This document shows positions 54,792 through 64,000 of a DNA stretch of 64,000 nt, piece after piece. The DNA is taken from assembly GCF_004328665.1 (NCBI RefSeq), contig NZ_CP019771.1, forward strand, positions 310,001-374,000, in the 5' to 3' direction. The number at the start of each line of letters is the position of its first letter. Positions within the stretch are counted from its first letter, which is position 1. The position numbers and the translations under genes were made by a program. The notes below the pieces were generated by a model. The model made no database searches and was not told the DNA's origin. It saw only the letters and a list, made by a program, of their open reading frames with translations. This stretch comes from Pseudoalteromonas sp. DL-6. GTDB lineage: Bacteria > Pseudomonadota > Gammaproteobacteria > Enterobacterales > Alteromonadaceae.

Positions 54792-57437
54792 TTAACCTGT
54801 ATTTCGCATACCCGCTGCAATCCCAGTCATGGTGATCATTAAGGCATTATCTATATCGCTTTCATTACCTTTATCATCGCCACGAGAGCGACGTAATAAC
54901 TCAACCTGTAACACGTTAAGTGGGTCGGTGTATGGATTTCTAAGCCCAATAGACTCTTTGATCCAAGGCTGATCAGCCAATAGACTTTTTTGTGGGCTTA
55001 ATGATTGCACCAAGGTTATCGCCTCACCAAGTTCCTCACGTAAAGCTACACCTAAAGGCTTGTACATGTCTTCCACCAGCGCATCATCATAATGCTCACT
55101 TAACCAACTATCCGCTTTGCTAAAGACCATTTCTAGCATTTCTAAACGCGCTCTAAAGAACGGCCATTGCAAACTCATTTCGCTTAAGGTTTCAATGCCA
55201 TATTTCTCAAGCGCTGCTTTAAGGCCACTCAGAGCACCTAACCATGCTGGCAGCATTAAACGGTTTTGACTCCACGCAAATATCCACGGAATGGCACGTA
55301 AGCTCTCTACCCCCCCATTCGGATTACGTTTAGCGGGCCTTGAACCTAACGGTAATTTTGATAGCTCTAATTCTGGTGTTGCCATTCTAAAGTAAGGTAC
55401 AAAGTTTTCATCGTGGCGTACCACATTGCGGTAGTGTTCACACGATACATCACTAATTAATGCCATCACTTCGCGCCATTGATCTTTTGGCTCTGGCGGT
55501 GGTAATAAGTTACTTTGCAGCACCGCCCCTGCGTATATGTTTAAGCTTTGTAATGCGACATTGGGTAAGCCAAATTTAAAGCGGATCATTTCGCCTTGCT
55601 CTGTCACCCTCAGGCCCCCTTTTAAAGAACCCGGTGGCTGCGAATGCAAGGCTTGCGCTGCCGGTGCACCGCCTCGACCAACCGTGCCTCCACGACCATG
55701 GAATAAAACCAGCTCTATACCGCGCTCATCCGCCAGTTGCACTAACTTGTCCATTGCCTCATATTGTGCCCAGCCAGCAGCCATCATACCGGCATCTTTG
55801 GCTGAGTCTGAATAACCAATCATCACATTTTGAGTATTTTTAATATGGCCTCGGTACCACTCATTATTAAGCAATGTAGTAATAACATTATGACCATCAT
55901 TTAAATCATCTAAGGTCTCAAACAATGGTGCCACAGGGAGCTCAAAACCACAGCCTGACTCTTTAAGTAATAACTGCACCGCTAAAATATCAGAAGCGGT
56001 TCGGGCCATAGAAATAATATATAAACCAAAGGTTTTTGCATCTTGCTGTGCAATAACATCGAAGGTGTCGAGTACCTCTTGTACATCAGGGCTAGGTTGC
56101 CAATGCTTAGGAATAAGCGGACGACGAGAGTTAAGCTCAGCGAGCAAAAAGGCCTGCTTGTCTTGCTCTTGCCATTGATTGTAGTCACCAATACCTAAGT
56201 AACGAGTTAACTCAGAAAATACATCACTGTGTCTTGACGAATCTTGGCGGACATCCAGTTTTGCCAAACGCAGTCCAAAGCTATTTACTCGGTGGATCAT
56301 ATCCAGTAATAAGCCATCGGCCACCACTTGCATGTTGCACTTTAATAATGAACGATAACATGCCTCAATAGGGTGTTTAATTTGGTTAATATCGGTGATT
56401 AAATCTTGCGACTCAGTGCGCTTATTTTTAATTTTAGCGCTTAAATGCATCACCGTTTCTGCAACTTGATTTTTAACTTCTTTCAAAACAGCTCGGTACG
56501 GTTCAAACTCTTGCCCTGCCAGCTTAATAAGCTCATCGCTGGCATCCGACATTGAAAGTTCAGCACAGAGTGTTTCTAAATCACGCTGGTATAAATCCAG
56601 TGCCATCCAACGGCCATGATCGAGCACTTGCTTGGTTACTTCGGCAGTTACAAACGGGTTACCATCTCGGTCTCCGCCCATCCATGAAGTAAATTCTATC
56701 GGACTGTAATCTGCAGGCAATTCTAAGCTTAAATGCTGTTTTACATGCTGGCTAAACTCACGTAAAAAGCGAGGCACCGCTTCCCACAAACTGTTTTCAA
56801 TAACTGCATAGCCCCATTTAGCTTCATCTACAGGGCTTGGGCGTGAACGACGAATATCGTCAGTATGCCATGCTTGGCTAATTAACTGCGCAATACGGTT
56901 TAATATTGCTTCGCGTTCTTGCGCAAGGTTGTCTGTACGCTCAAGCGACGCTAAACAATCGCTAAGTTCAACGTGTTTATTAATAATAGTACGGCGAGTC
57001 ACCTCGGTTGGGTGTGCTGTAAGTACTAAGTTTATGTGGAGTTTTGAGAGGGTATCGGCTAAATGATTATGATTAAGCTGACCTTGTTCGGCCTTTGCTG
57101 CTAACGTTTTTAATGTTTGAGTGAGAGGGTTTAGTTGGCAAAAACCAACATCATTAAAACGTGATACGGTATGAAACTGCTCTGCAACATTCGCTAAGTT
57201 TAAAAAATGATTAAATGAACGGGCAACCGGTAAAAGCTCTTCATCACTAAGCGCATGCAGTACATCTATAAGCGCTTTACGATCGGCTTCATTGCCACTG
57301 CGAGATGATTTTGATAAAGCCCGAATTTCTTCTACTTTATCTAAAATATCTTGTCCTTGAGCATCTTTAATAGTTTGTCCTAATAATTGCCCAAGTAAAT
57401 TTACATTACCTCGCAAGGCGGCATATTGTTCACTCAT
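54792..57437 (-). CDS. ppc: Phosphoenolpyruvate carboxylase
   Basis: An 881-residue cytoplasmic enzyme fixing bicarbonate onto PEP to form oxaloacetate, replenishing the TCA cycle. The catalytic His lies in [12 protein letters not shown], with [31 protein letters not shown] and [13 protein letters not shown], and the terminus GMRNTG is invariant. Length matches the E. coli enzyme. Monocistronic with its own terminator. Confidence 0.98.
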   Translation of the reverse strand: MSEQYAALRGNVNLLGQLLGQTIKDAQGQDILDKVEEIRALSKSSRSGNEADRKALIDVLHALSDEELLPVARSFNHFLNLANVAEQFHTVSRFNDVGFCQLNPLTQTLKTLAAKAEQGQLNHNHLADTLSKLHINLVLTAHPTEVTRRTIINKHVELSDCLASLERTDNLAQEREAILNRIAQLISQAWHTDDIRRSRPSPVDEAKWGYAVIENSLWEAVPRFLREFSQHVKQHLSLELPADYSPIEFTSWMGGDRDGNPFVTAEVTKQVLDHGRWMALDLYQRDLETLCAELSMSDASDELIKLAGQEFEPYRAVLKEVKNQVAETVMHLSAKIKNKRTESQDLITDINQIKHPIEACYRSLLKCNMQVVADGLLLDMIHRVNSFGLRLAKLDVRQDSSRHSDVFSELTRYLGIGDYNQWQEQDKQAFLLAELNSRRPLIPKHWQPSPDVQEVLDTFDVIAQQDAKTFGLYIISMARTASDILAVQLLLKESGCGFELPVAPLFETLDDLNDGHNVITTLLNNEWYRGHIKNTQNVMIGYSDSAKDAGMMAAGWAQYEAMDKLVQLADERGIELVLFHGRGGTVGRGGAPAAQALHSQPPGSLKGGLRVTEQGEMIRFKFGLPNVALQSLNIYAGAVLQSNLLPPPEPKDQWREVMALISDVSCEHYRNVVRHDENFVPYFRMATPELELSKLPLGSRPAKRNPNGGVESLRAIPWIFAWSQNRLMLPAWLGALSGLKAALEKYGIETLSEMSLQWPFFRARLEMLEMVFSKADSWLSEHYDDALVEDMYKPLGVALREELGEAITLVQSLSPQKSLLADQPWIKESIGLRNPYTDPLNVLQVELLRRSRGDDKGNESDIDNALMITMTGIAAGMRNTG

Positions 57438-57557
57438 TTTTAGCTCTCCTTTGTTTCTTTGAGGCCTATTAATATCATTATGTTTACTTATTTAATAGAT
57501 CCATTTGCAACAGCATGTCGTAAAAAAGCATATGTAAAATAAACACAAAGCGATGAC

Positions 57558-57956
57558 ATGATCATTTTTTACGATGGTAATTGCCCCCTTTGCAATGCAG
57601 AGATGCAGCATTTAAAACGTGCCGATGTTGATCATAAAATTACACTAGAAGATTTAAATTCTGATAACTTTAGTGAGCGTTTTCCCGCAATCGATAAGCA
57701 ATACGCCATGAATATACTGCACGCCCAAACTGATAATGGGCAGATAATTTACGGCTTAGACGTGACTTATCAAGCCTGGCATACTGTTGGCAAATACCCT
57801 TGGCTCAAGATTATTCGTTTGCCCGTCATTCGTTTTTTTGCCGATCATGCTTATACTTTTTTTGCAAAATACCGTCATCACATTAGCCGTTTTTTAATGC
57901 CTAATGCACAGTGCAACTCAGGTCAATGTAATATCAAAACCAAAGGTGAAAAATGA
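57558..57956 (+). CDS. DCC (DUF393) family thiol-disulfide-type protein
   Basis: A 132-residue protein of the DUF393 family. It opens IIFYDGNCPLCNAEMQHLKRAD, the D-G-x-C-P-x-C motif that names the family, then GLDVTYQAWHTVGKYPWLK. A Cys pair at the thioredoxin-like position suggests redox activity, but no reaction is established. Its stop overlaps the SDR start by 4 bases; a flavin reductase-like gene follows, so the three may form a small redox operon. Confidence 0.85.
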   Translation: MIIFYDGNCPLCNAEMQHLKRADVDHKITLEDLNSDNFSERFPAIDKQYAMNILHAQTDNGQIIYGLDVTYQAWHTVGKYPWLKIIRLPVIRFFADHAYTFFAKYRHHISRFLMPNAQCNSGQCNIKTKGEK

Positions 57957-58678
57957 AAACAGTGATTTTATTTGGCGCTAGTAGCGCCATTGCCCAATCT
58001 TACGTTAATCACTTAAACCAACAAGCAACACAATTTAATATTATTTGTGTCAGCTCATCGAACATTAATCACAGCGACATAAACGTAAACTATTTTCAGA
58101 GCGACTATTCAGCGCAAAGCCTAAACGAGCTAACCGAGTCGTTAAAATCTCAGCAAGTTGATATAGCTCAAGTGATTATATTTAATGGTCAATTACACAA
58201 CGACCATCACATGCCAGAAAAAAAGCTTGAAGAAATCAACAGTGATTATTTTATGCAGCTTATGCACTCTAATTCGCTTGTACCCCTGCTGTGTTTACAA
58301 AGTATAGTGCCGCTGCTTAACCACAAAACTCACTGCACAATTACCGCTTTAAGCGCTCGTGTTGGTAGCATTAACGACAATAAATTAGGTGGTTGGTATA
58401 CCTATCGCGCATCAAAATCAGCACTTAATATGCTATTTAAAACAGCCGCCATTGAGCTTGCTCGTCGCGCTAAAAATACTAAACTGATTTTATTTCACCC
58501 AGGCACTACAGATACACAGCTTTCTAAGCCATTTCAAAAAAATGTACCTGCCGATAAACTGTTTACCCCTGAGTTTGTTGCCCAGCAATTATTTAAATTT
58601 ACTTACGAAAATCCACAATTAGAACTTAACAACGAACCTGCCTACCTAGATTGGCAAGGAAATACCATAAAATGGTAA
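57953..58678 (+). CDS. Short-chain dehydrogenase/reductase
   Basis: A 241-residue Rossmann enzyme. The cofactor loop is ILFGASSAIAQSY (G-A-S-S-x-I), the middle NNAG-like strand reads IFNGQ, and the catalytic Ser, Tyr and Lys are in SALSARVGS and YTYRASKSALNML. The HPGTTDTQLSKPF stretch follows as in many SDRs. NAD(P)-dependent; substrate unknown. It lies between the DCC and flavin reductase genes. Confidence 0.88.
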   Translation: MKTVILFGASSAIAQSYVNHLNQQATQFNIICVSSSNINHSDINVNYFQSDYSAQSLNELTESLKSQQVDIAQVIIFNGQLHNDHHMPEKKLEEINSDYFMQLMHSNSLVPLLCLQSIVPLLNHKTHCTITALSARVGSINDNKLGGWYTYRASKSALNMLFKTAAIELARRAKNTKLILFHPGTTDTQLSKPFQKNVPADKLFTPEFVAQQLFKFTYENPQLELNNEPAYLDWQGNTIKW

Positions 58679-58689
58679 GGAATTAACAC

Positions 58690-59298
58690 ATGCATTTTTC
58701 CAAAGACCGCATAGCCGCGCTTGAAAAGCACACACGTACGCATTTTATAAATTCATTGTCAGGGTTTAAAAGTGCTAACTTAATAGGCACACAGGATGAG
58801 CAAGGTAATACCAATTTAGCCATCGTTAGTTCGGTTATTCATTTAGGCGCACACCCACCACTTGTTGGCATGATCATGCGCCCGCACAGCGTACCAAGGC
58901 ATACATTTGAAAATATTATAGAAACAGGCGTTTACACTATTAATCAAGTAAATAGTGATATTTACCAACAGGCGCACCAAACTTCTGCCCGCTATAGCAA
59001 AGACGAGTGCGAATTTGATGCAACCAACTTGACTAAAGAATACTTAAACGAGTTTAACGCCCCCTTTGTTGCGCAAAGTCGACTCAAATACGCGGTAAAA
59101 TTTGTTGAGAACCAACATTTAGCGGTCAATGGTACCGAATTGGTTATTGGTGAAATAATGGATGTGTATGTAGATGAATCAGCACTCCAAAGTGATGGCT
59201 TTTTAGACTTACAAGCCATCGACACAGTTGCAGTAACCGGATTAGATAGTTACCACACGGCAAATAAGCTCACTCGCTTACCCTACGCGAAAAAATAG
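58690..59298 (+). CDS. Flavin reductase-like domain protein
   Basis: A 202-residue flavoprotein of the flavin reductase-like/DIM6-NTAB fold. Visible pattern: GFKSANLIGTQDEQGNTNLAIVSSVIHLGAHPPLVGMIMRPH, then TFENIIETGVYTINQV, ending in a GEIMDVYVDE strand. It should bind FMN and reduce flavin or an acyl-type substrate. It follows the SDR gene after 11 bases; a hairpin lies just downstream. Confidence 0.85.
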   Translation: MHFSKDRIAALEKHTRTHFINSLSGFKSANLIGTQDEQGNTNLAIVSSVIHLGAHPPLVGMIMRPHSVPRHTFENIIETGVYTINQVNSDIYQQAHQTSARYSKDECEFDATNLTKEYLNEFNAPFVAQSRLKYAVKFVENQHLAVNGTELVIGEIMDVYVDESALQSDGFLDLQAIDTVAVTGLDSYHTANKLTRLPYAKK

Positions 59299-59304
59299 CC
59301 CTAG

Positions 59305-59339
59305 GTTATCAAGTCCTTCACAATAAGTGACTTGATAAC
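59305..59339 (+). terminator. Hairpin after flavin reductase gene
   Basis: GTTATCAAGTC pairs perfectly with GACTTGATAAC; CTT and AAG extend the stem past a one-base bulge, leaving a six-base loop. Only a weak T tract appears 10 bases later, so the terminator role is plausible, not certain. Confidence 0.5.
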
Positions 59340-59437
59340 TCATGCCCAGTTTTTGAGTTCCTTGTTCGCCAATCGCAATTAATTTGAAATTAAACTATTA
59401 AACCTACACACTATGCAAAATTTTGTAGGAGAAATAT

Positions 59438-60658
59438 ATGACCACAGTCGGTATTGGTACTCACACACCCGAGCAAGCACTTGCTAGTTTAAGTAATATG
59501 ACCCACTCAGTAACGCCAATTCAGGCCGATGAGTATTTAGCGCGTATGGCCAAAGCGCAAGCCTATATGCAAGCGCACAACATTGATGCGATATATTTAA
59601 ACGCAGGTACCAACTTAACGTATTTCACCGGAATGAAATGGTATGCCAGTGAACGACTTGTTGGCGCTATTTTACCTGCCGTAGGTGATGTGCAATACAT
59701 TGCTCCACATTTTGAAATTGGCTCTTTAAATGGCTTTAAGGTTATTGATGGCCCAATACACGGCTGGCAAGAGCATGAAAACCCGTTTGAGCTATGTGTC
59801 AAAGTGCTTAAGCAGCTTAATATTAGCGACACCGCTACCGTTGGTATTGATGAAAGCGCACAGTTTTTCATTTTTGATGGTATCAATAAAGCCAGTTCAG
59901 GGTTAAAGCTAGTTAACGCACAACCTGTAACCGCGCATTGTCGAATGCATAAATCAGCTAATGAATTAGCATTAATGCAATGTGCCATGGATATGACTTT
60001 AGCGGTTCATCAGGCTACAGCGAGCATGCTTTATGAAGGAATTAGCACCGTAGAAGTCGAAGAATTTATAAAAAAAGCCCATCAAAAAGTAGGTGCACCG
60101 GGCAATTACTTCTGTATTGTATTGTTTGGCCTGGCCACCTCATTCCCACATGGTGTAAAAGACCCACAAATTTTGAAAAAAGGCGACATGGTACTTATCG
60201 ATACTGGATGTAAAGTGCACGATTACCTTTCTGATATTACGCGTACTTATGTATTTGGTGAAGCAACCAGCCGCCAACGCCTATTTTGGGATTTTGAAAA
60301 AGCGGCACAGTTAGCAGCTTTCAATCAAGCAGCCCTTGGCGAAACCTGTGAATCGGTTGATCAAGCCGCTCGCAGCTACTTAGCAGCACAAGATTTAGGG
60401 CCTGAGTATCAAACACCAGGTTGCCCACACCGTACAGGCCATGGTATTGGCTTAGACATTCACGAATGGCCATATTTAGTTGGCGGTGATAAAACCCCGC
60501 TTGCCACAGGCATGTGTTTTAGTAACGAACCTATGCTGGTTATTCCAGATGAGTTTGGGGTTAGATTAGAAGATCACTTTTACATGACAGATGACGGCCC
60601 GCGCTGGTTTACCCAGCCAAGTTACAGCATTGACGACCCGTTTGGCTTAAACAGCTAA
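59438..60658 (+). CDS. M24 family Xaa-Pro aminopeptidase-type peptidase
   Basis: A 406-residue two-domain metallopeptidase: a creatinase-N domain (about 30-165; LNAGTNLTYFTGMKW) and a pita-bread catalytic domain. Metal ligands are in LIDTGCKVHDYLSDITRTY (two Asp), GHGIGLDIHEWP (His), CFSNEPML (Glu) and GVRLEDHF (Glu). It should trim dipeptides or N-terminal X-Pro residues. AGGAG precedes the ATG. Transcribed alone. Confidence 0.93.
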   Translation: MTTVGIGTHTPEQALASLSNMTHSVTPIQADEYLARMAKAQAYMQAHNIDAIYLNAGTNLTYFTGMKWYASERLVGAILPAVGDVQYIAPHFEIGSLNGFKVIDGPIHGWQEHENPFELCVKVLKQLNISDTATVGIDESAQFFIFDGINKASSGLKLVNAQPVTAHCRMHKSANELALMQCAMDMTLAVHQATASMLYEGISTVEVEEFIKKAHQKVGAPGNYFCIVLFGLATSFPHGVKDPQILKKGDMVLIDTGCKVHDYLSDITRTYVFGEATSRQRLFWDFEKAAQLAAFNQAALGETCESVDQAARSYLAAQDLGPEYQTPGCPHRTGHGIGLDIHEWPYLVGGDKTPLATGMCFSNEPMLVIPDEFGVRLEDHFYMTDDGPRWFTQPSYSIDDPFGLNS

Positions 60659-60663
60659 TATGT

Positions 60664-60693
60664 AAAAAGAGCAGCACCTTCGCTGCTCTTTTT
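60664..60693 (+). terminator. Terminator after M24 peptidase
   Basis: AAAAAGAGCAGC, loop ACCTTC, GCTGCTCTTTTT, beginning six bases after the stop. Confidence 0.92.
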
Positions 60694-60767
60694 GTGTTCA
60701 GTGATTGATAATGTAGACTTCATCCCAATATCCATTGTTATTACTAAGCAATCCTTCAAGGATCCCT

Positions 60768-61421
60768 ATGAAAAACTTAAAAATTGATATCGTCTCAGAC
60801 GTAATGTGCCCATGGTGTATTATCGGTTACAAGAACCTAGAAACCGCATTGACCGAGCTAAAAGAAGAAATGAGTGCGGATATTACATGGCACCCTTTTG
60901 AGCTTAATCCAGATATGCCACTTGAAGGACAAGACTTAAACGAGCATTTGCAGCAAAAATACAGCTTAACCGAAGAAGAAAGCGCGCGAAATCGTCAAAA
61001 TATGGCGGATGCGGGTGAACGAGCTGGCTTTACCTTTAATTTTGACGGTAAACGCATCATGATCAACAGCTTTGATCTACACCGCTTGCTAATGTGGGCT
61101 CGTGAAGAAGGCAAGCAAACTGAGTTAAAATTGGCGTTTTTTGAAGCACACTTCACCGATTTAAAATATTTAAATCAAGAAGATGCATTACTAGATGTGG
61201 TAGAAAAAGTCGGCCTTAACAAAGACACAGCCCGCGATATTTTACACTCAGATAAATACGTACAAGCGGTTCGCGAAGAGCAAAATAACTTTAAGCAAAT
61301 GGGTATTACTTCAGTGCCTACTTTTATTATAAATGATAAGTATGCTCTTACTGGTGGGCAGCCGAGTGAGTCATTTATTCAAGCACTTAAGCAAATAAGT
61401 GAAGAAGAGGCTCAGCAATAA
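60768..61421 (+). CDS. DsbA family oxidoreductase, FrnE-like
   Basis: A 217-residue cytoplasmic protein of the FrnE subgroup. The active site VMCPWCIIGYK (CPWC) is close to the N terminus, without a signal peptide, followed by FELNPDMP, DLHRLLMWA and the cis-Pro-containing SVPTFIINDKYALTGGQP. It is a disulfide oxidoreductase or isomerase for unknown targets. ATG 60768 is chosen over an upstream frame start because AAGGA sits seven bases before it. Confidence 0.9.
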   Translation: MKNLKIDIVSDVMCPWCIIGYKNLETALTELKEEMSADITWHPFELNPDMPLEGQDLNEHLQQKYSLTEEESARNRQNMADAGERAGFTFNFDGKRIMINSFDLHRLLMWAREEGKQTELKLAFFEAHFTDLKYLNQEDALLDVVEKVGLNKDTARDILHSDKYVQAVREEQNNFKQMGITSVPTFIINDKYALTGGQPSESFIQALKQISEEEAQQ

Positions 61422-61444
61422 AAACCCTACTTTAAAAGTAGTAA

Positions 61445-62263
61445 TTAGTTATTCAATTTGAATACAAGCCGTTTTTTAAGGTGGTTATCTTTCTCAATAT
61501 ACCCATAAAATTGCTCATATAGCGCATTAAGCTCGCCTTTTTGCGCTAATTTATCAAGGCCTTTTTGTAATAACTCAATAATGTGTTTATTTTCTTTGTT
61601 AGAATAAAAATAATACTGACTAGTGTATTGCAGCATTATGTTTGGTTCGATCACAAAGTCGTATTGTGAATATTTGTTTATTTCGGCTTGAATTGCCGTA
61701 ACTGAGCGAGGGAAGTAATCTCCTAAGCCTTCATCTAACGCTTTGAGCATTCCAAAGTAATCAAGCTCTCCATTAACAGTTAATCCATTTTTCTTTAACA
61801 CATAATAATCAGACCAACTTTGCTGCTGAAGCGCGATCAGCGGTTTAAGTTGTTCTAAGCTATTTATTTTTTCAAAGTCGGCTAAGCGGTCTTTTTTAAT
61901 CATCAGGAGACGCTTCGCATGAAGGCCTCGGTAAATTGGATAACTTGTATGTAAAAGGTTATTTGTTTGAGATTCTGCCAAGCTTAACCAAGCTAGAGTT
62001 ATCTCTGAATTCTTGTTCAAACTTTCTAAAATACGCTTATTATTCATTGGCTTATCTGTATAAGAAAAGCTTAACGTAGTCCCCACTTCTGCAAAAGCTT
62101 TTTTTAATAAGGTTGTGATATAGCTATTTTTTTGGGTAAATGGTGCATTTGGCTTTGCCAGTACAAGCACTATATCTTCTTGTGCACTATAAGCATTATT
62201 AATTGAACTAAAAAGCAATCCCAATAAAATTAAAATACGACTGAAAAATAAGCATAGCTTCAT
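61445..62263 (-). CDS. Solitary SBP-type periplasmic protein
   Basis: A 272-residue exported protein with signal peptide (about 1-26, cut after AYSA) and a family-3-like binding fold: DIVLVLAKPNAPFTQKNSYITTLLKKAFAEVGTTLSF, a central SWSDYYVLKKNG, and a C-terminal ELLQKGLDKLAQKGELNALYEQFYG helix typical of these proteins. AGGAG precedes the ATG. No permease nearby. One of four such orphans in the window. Confidence 0.75.
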   Translation of the reverse strand: MKLCLFFSRILILLGLLFSSINNAYSAQEDIVLVLAKPNAPFTQKNSYITTLLKKAFAEVGTTLSFSYTDKPMNNKRILESLNKNSEITLAWLSLAESQTNNLLHTSYPIYRGLHAKRLLMIKKDRLADFEKINSLEQLKPLIALQQQSWSDYYVLKKNGLTVNGELDYFGMLKALDEGLGDYFPRSVTAIQAEINKYSQYDFVIEPNIMLQYTSQYYFYSNKENKHIIELLQKGLDKLAQKGELNALYEQFYGYIEKDNHLKKRLVFKLNN

Positions 62264-62417
62264 TCTTAGCTCCTACTATCGAATGGACTAACAACGCCGT
62301 TTTTAAATAAATCCCATATAAAAATGAGCGGTTCAATGACAAACATTGTAGCAGACAAATTAAATTGCAGTATAACTACTAATAAAGGGGTTGTATTTTA
62401 AGGCTAAATGAGGTTAT

Positions 62418-62696
62418 TTAAGTACGATAAAGCACCTTAATAACATGCCAGCCAAATTTTGTTTTTACTAAATGCGGTTCTAAAATTGCGCCGCTAAAAG
62501 CGATTTTATCAAACTGCGGTACCATTTGGCCGCGTCTAAACTCACCTAAATCTCCGCCCTTTTTGCCCGACGGGCATGACGAATACTTTTTAGCTAAGGT
62601 TTGAAACTTTGCGCCTTTGCCTAATTGCTTAATGATATCTTCTGCAATTTCTTTGTGTTTCACTAAAATATGCAGTGCGTGCGCTGTATTTGCCAT
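62418..62696 (-). CDS. ppiC: Parvulin-type peptidyl-prolyl isomerase (PpiC-like)
   Basis: A 92-residue single-domain parvulin, like PpiC. The signature [47 protein letters not shown] and [11 protein letters not shown] supply the active-site residues (His in HIL, Cys in SCPS, Met/Phe in the MVPQF region). No signal peptide, so it acts in the cytoplasm. Confidence 0.92.
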   Translation of the reverse strand: MANTAHALHILVKHKEIAEDIIKQLGKGAKFQTLAKKYSSCPSGKKGGDLGEFRRGQMVPQFDKIAFSGAILEPHLVKTKFGWHVIKVLYRT

Positions 62697-62783
62697 GAAA
62701 AAGCCCTTAAAACCTATTTACTAGTAATCTAACGCCGCGATTTTAGCACAGCCTTAGTGATCGAGCACTTGCTAAAAGTGTGG

Positions 62784-63182
62784 CTATAAGTAGTGATCTT
62801 TATCTTTTTGATGAGGAATTCGACAGTATTGGTATTTGCCAAATAATGTATAACGGTTTTTAGCTACTTTGTTATAAAACCAATCTGTCACTTTTCGCGG
62901 TAATAACTTAAATACGCTAAGCAACTTCCACGGATACCCTAATTGGCTGAATATACGAAAAACGGCTTGGCTTCGGGTATAGGGTTTTTGTCCTTCTATA
63001 TATACCATCGAAGTAAAATCGGTGGTCGAAAAACCAAATTGAGCAAGTAATGCTTGCCCTGCTGGCGATTGCACGCTGCACAATTTAAATTTTATGCTAG
63101 GATCGTGAGCTATAACAAAATTGCACCATGCACTACACAGCTTACATTGCGCATCGAATAAAATAATTCTTTGGTTTTGCAT
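62784..63182 (-). CDS. DCC (DUF393) family protein coupled to RegA-type regulator
   Basis: A 132-residue DUF393 protein opening RIILFDAQCKLCSAWCNF, the D-x-x-C-x-x-C family motif with a third Cys, and continuing with SVQSPAGQALLAQFG and TRSQAVFRIFSQLGYPWKLL. It is the second DCC protein in the window. Its ATG shares one base with the stop of the response regulator before it, so it is co-translated with the two-component system; a redox-linked role is inferred. Confidence 0.85.
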   Translation of the reverse strand: MQNQRIILFDAQCKLCSAWCNFVIAHDPSIKFKLCSVQSPAGQALLAQFGFSTTDFTSMVYIEGQKPYTRSQAVFRIFSQLGYPWKLLSVFKLLPRKVTDWFYNKVAKNRYTLFGKYQYCRIPHQKDKDHYL

Positions 63183-63709
63183 TATTGCTGCACTGGTTTT
63201 TTTTGTAATTTACGCTGCAGTGTCCGCCTATGCATATTTAGCTGCCTTGCAGTCATTGATACATTACCGCTATTACTGTGTAAAACATGCTGAATATGCT
63301 CCCACTCTAGACGCTCGGGCGACATAACCCCTTCAGAAATTTCGGTTACTGTCGTACTTACCAGCTCTACCTTAAGTGCTTTTAATAAACTTGCCATATC
63401 AACTGGTTTGGTCAAATAGTCATTAGCGCCTAAGCGCATCGCCTCAACCGCCGTTGCTATACTTGCAAAGCCAGTCAGCAATACAATATGAGCATGTGTG
63501 AGTAAATGGCGCAGCGGTGCAATCAGCGTTAGTCCATTCTCATCAGCCAGCTTCATATCTAATAAAATACAGTCAGGCTGTTGCTGGCGAGCCTTTAGAA
63601 GTGCATCAGTGTGATTATGTGCGATCTCGCAATTAAAACCGTGCTTAGTTAGCCGCCGTGCCAACGTTGTCGCTAAATTAATATCATCCTCAATAATAAG
63701 TAGCTTCAT
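63182..63709 (-). CDS. RegA/ActR/PrrA-type response regulator
   Basis: A 175-residue regulator. The receiver domain (1-120) has E7-D8-D9, phosphoacceptor Asp in ILLDMKLADENGL, Thr in LLTGFAS and Lys in YLTKPVD. After a short linker the C-terminal Fis-like helix-turn-helix (NVSMTARQLNMHRRTLQRKL, about 150-169) matches RegA-family regulators of redox and respiration. It overlaps the kinase by 4 bases and the DCC gene by 1. Confidence 0.88.
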   Translation of the reverse strand: MKLLIIEDDINLATTLARRLTKHGFNCEIAHNHTDALLKARQQQPDCILLDMKLADENGLTLIAPLRHLLTHAHIVLLTGFASIATAVEAMRLGANDYLTKPVDMASLLKALKVELVSTTVTEISEGVMSPERLEWEHIQHVLHSNSGNVSMTARQLNMHRRTLQRKLQKKPVQQ

Positions 63710-64000
63710 GCTTTTGTCTCTGCTGTTAATAGTGGTAAAGTTACCTTTGCAACCGCCCCGCCTTCGGGGTGATTATATACCGTCAACGAGCCGTTTAACC
63801 GCTCAAAGGTGGCGTTTGATAACATAACTGCGATCCCCATTCCTTGCTCGCTCGGCATGAGCTGCCCACCTAATTCAGCTAATTGCGAGGGTGAAAAACC
63901 AGCGCCAAAGTCCCGAACAACGAAAGCAATACTTTGTGCATCCGGCTGTTGCCAACTCAATTCTAATTGTATTTGAGCGTGTTTTTGATTAGCAAGAACC
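63706..64000 (-). CDS. RegB/PrrB-type sensor histidine kinase, partial at right edge
   Basis: The frame is open to the window edge, so only the C-terminal 97 residues of a kinase ATPase domain are seen. Visible boxes: VVRDFGAGFSP (G1), EQGMGIAVMLS (G2) and NHPEGGAVAKVTLP. The internal TTG at 63960 is not the start. It overlaps the RegA-type regulator by 4 bases and is its cognate kinase. Sensor domain lies outside the window. Confidence 0.82.
   Translation of the reverse strand, partial: VLANQKHAQIQLELSWQQPDAQSIAFVVRDFGAGFSPSQLAELGGQLMPSEQGMGIAVMLSNATFERLNGSLTVYNHPEGGAVAKVTLPLLTAETKA

Noticed and set aside
59563..59988. 141-residue minus-strand frame
   Set aside because: Antisense shadow of the M24 peptidase.
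61434..61450. Small palindrome CTACTTTAAAAGTAG near the DsbA-like stop
   Set aside because: Stem too short and AT-rich to call a terminator.

Overview
The window looks like a chromosomal segment of a marine gammaproteobacterium, most likely Pseudoalteromonas or a close relative in the Alteromonadales. Genus is inferred, not proven: no rRNA is present. Reasons are the AT-rich base composition, Oar-type TonB-dependent receptor, several solitary periplasmic binding proteins without permeases, hmgA-maiA pair, long-form cytidine deaminase, VF530 and TIGR02647 small proteins, and a Pro-Xaa-type M24 peptidase. I see no tRNA, rRNA, CRISPR array, insertion sequence or prophage. Apart from one frameshifted response regulator the region reads as intact core and niche genome.

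Layout. 1-5.3 kb: a C4-dicarboxylate-type regulon (dctB-dctD two-component system, porin, DASS symporter cut by the left edge) with a perfect palindrome and a sigma-54-like promoter in front of the porin. 5.4-7.3 kb: small proteins, a broken CheY-like gene and ybaK. 7.3-10.7 kb: dnaK-dnaJ. 10.9-16.6 kb: thioesterase, solitary binding protein, pqiABC lipid-transport operon, GNAT. 16.9-24.8 kb: NhaC-type antiporter, M16 lipoprotein protease, MAPEG protein, cyclophilin with a GlyGly-CTERM-like tail, 5'-nucleotidase lipoprotein. 24.9-26.8 kb: a translationally coupled pair of unknown function (PhnD-like binding protein and a two-TM protein with a conserved cytoplasmic domain). 27-31.3 kb: S1/P1 nuclease and the TonB receptor. 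31.3-36.6 kb: MarR regulator, homogentisate branch of tyrosine degradation, small proteins, and a phosphatase-lipid kinase fusion.

36.9-42.5 kb is the most interesting block. An ECF sigma factor and its RskA-like anti-sigma factor are followed by four envelope genes: a DUF4331 exported protein, a cadherin-like lipoprotein, a TPR protein and a HupE/UreJ-type membrane protein with a canonical EF-hand loop. The sigma gene and the DUF4331 gene are preceded by the same bipartite sequence (TGCATC-C/T, 16 bases, CGTT-T/A-T), which argues that the sigma factor controls itself and this operon. Its function is not established.

42.5-49.1 kb is an RND efflux operon (adaptor, pump, outer-membrane factor) with a TetR gene at its downstream end and a near-perfect operator at its promoter. 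49.2-54.7 kb: CorC/HlyC-type protein, binding protein, arginase family enzyme, uridine phosphorylase and cytidine deaminase (convergent pyrimidine salvage genes). 54.8-64 kb: PEP carboxylase, a DCC/SDR/flavin reductase operon, M24 peptidase, DsbA-type oxidoreductase, another binding protein, parvulin, and a RegB/RegA-type two-component system coupled to a second DCC protein, cut by the right edge.
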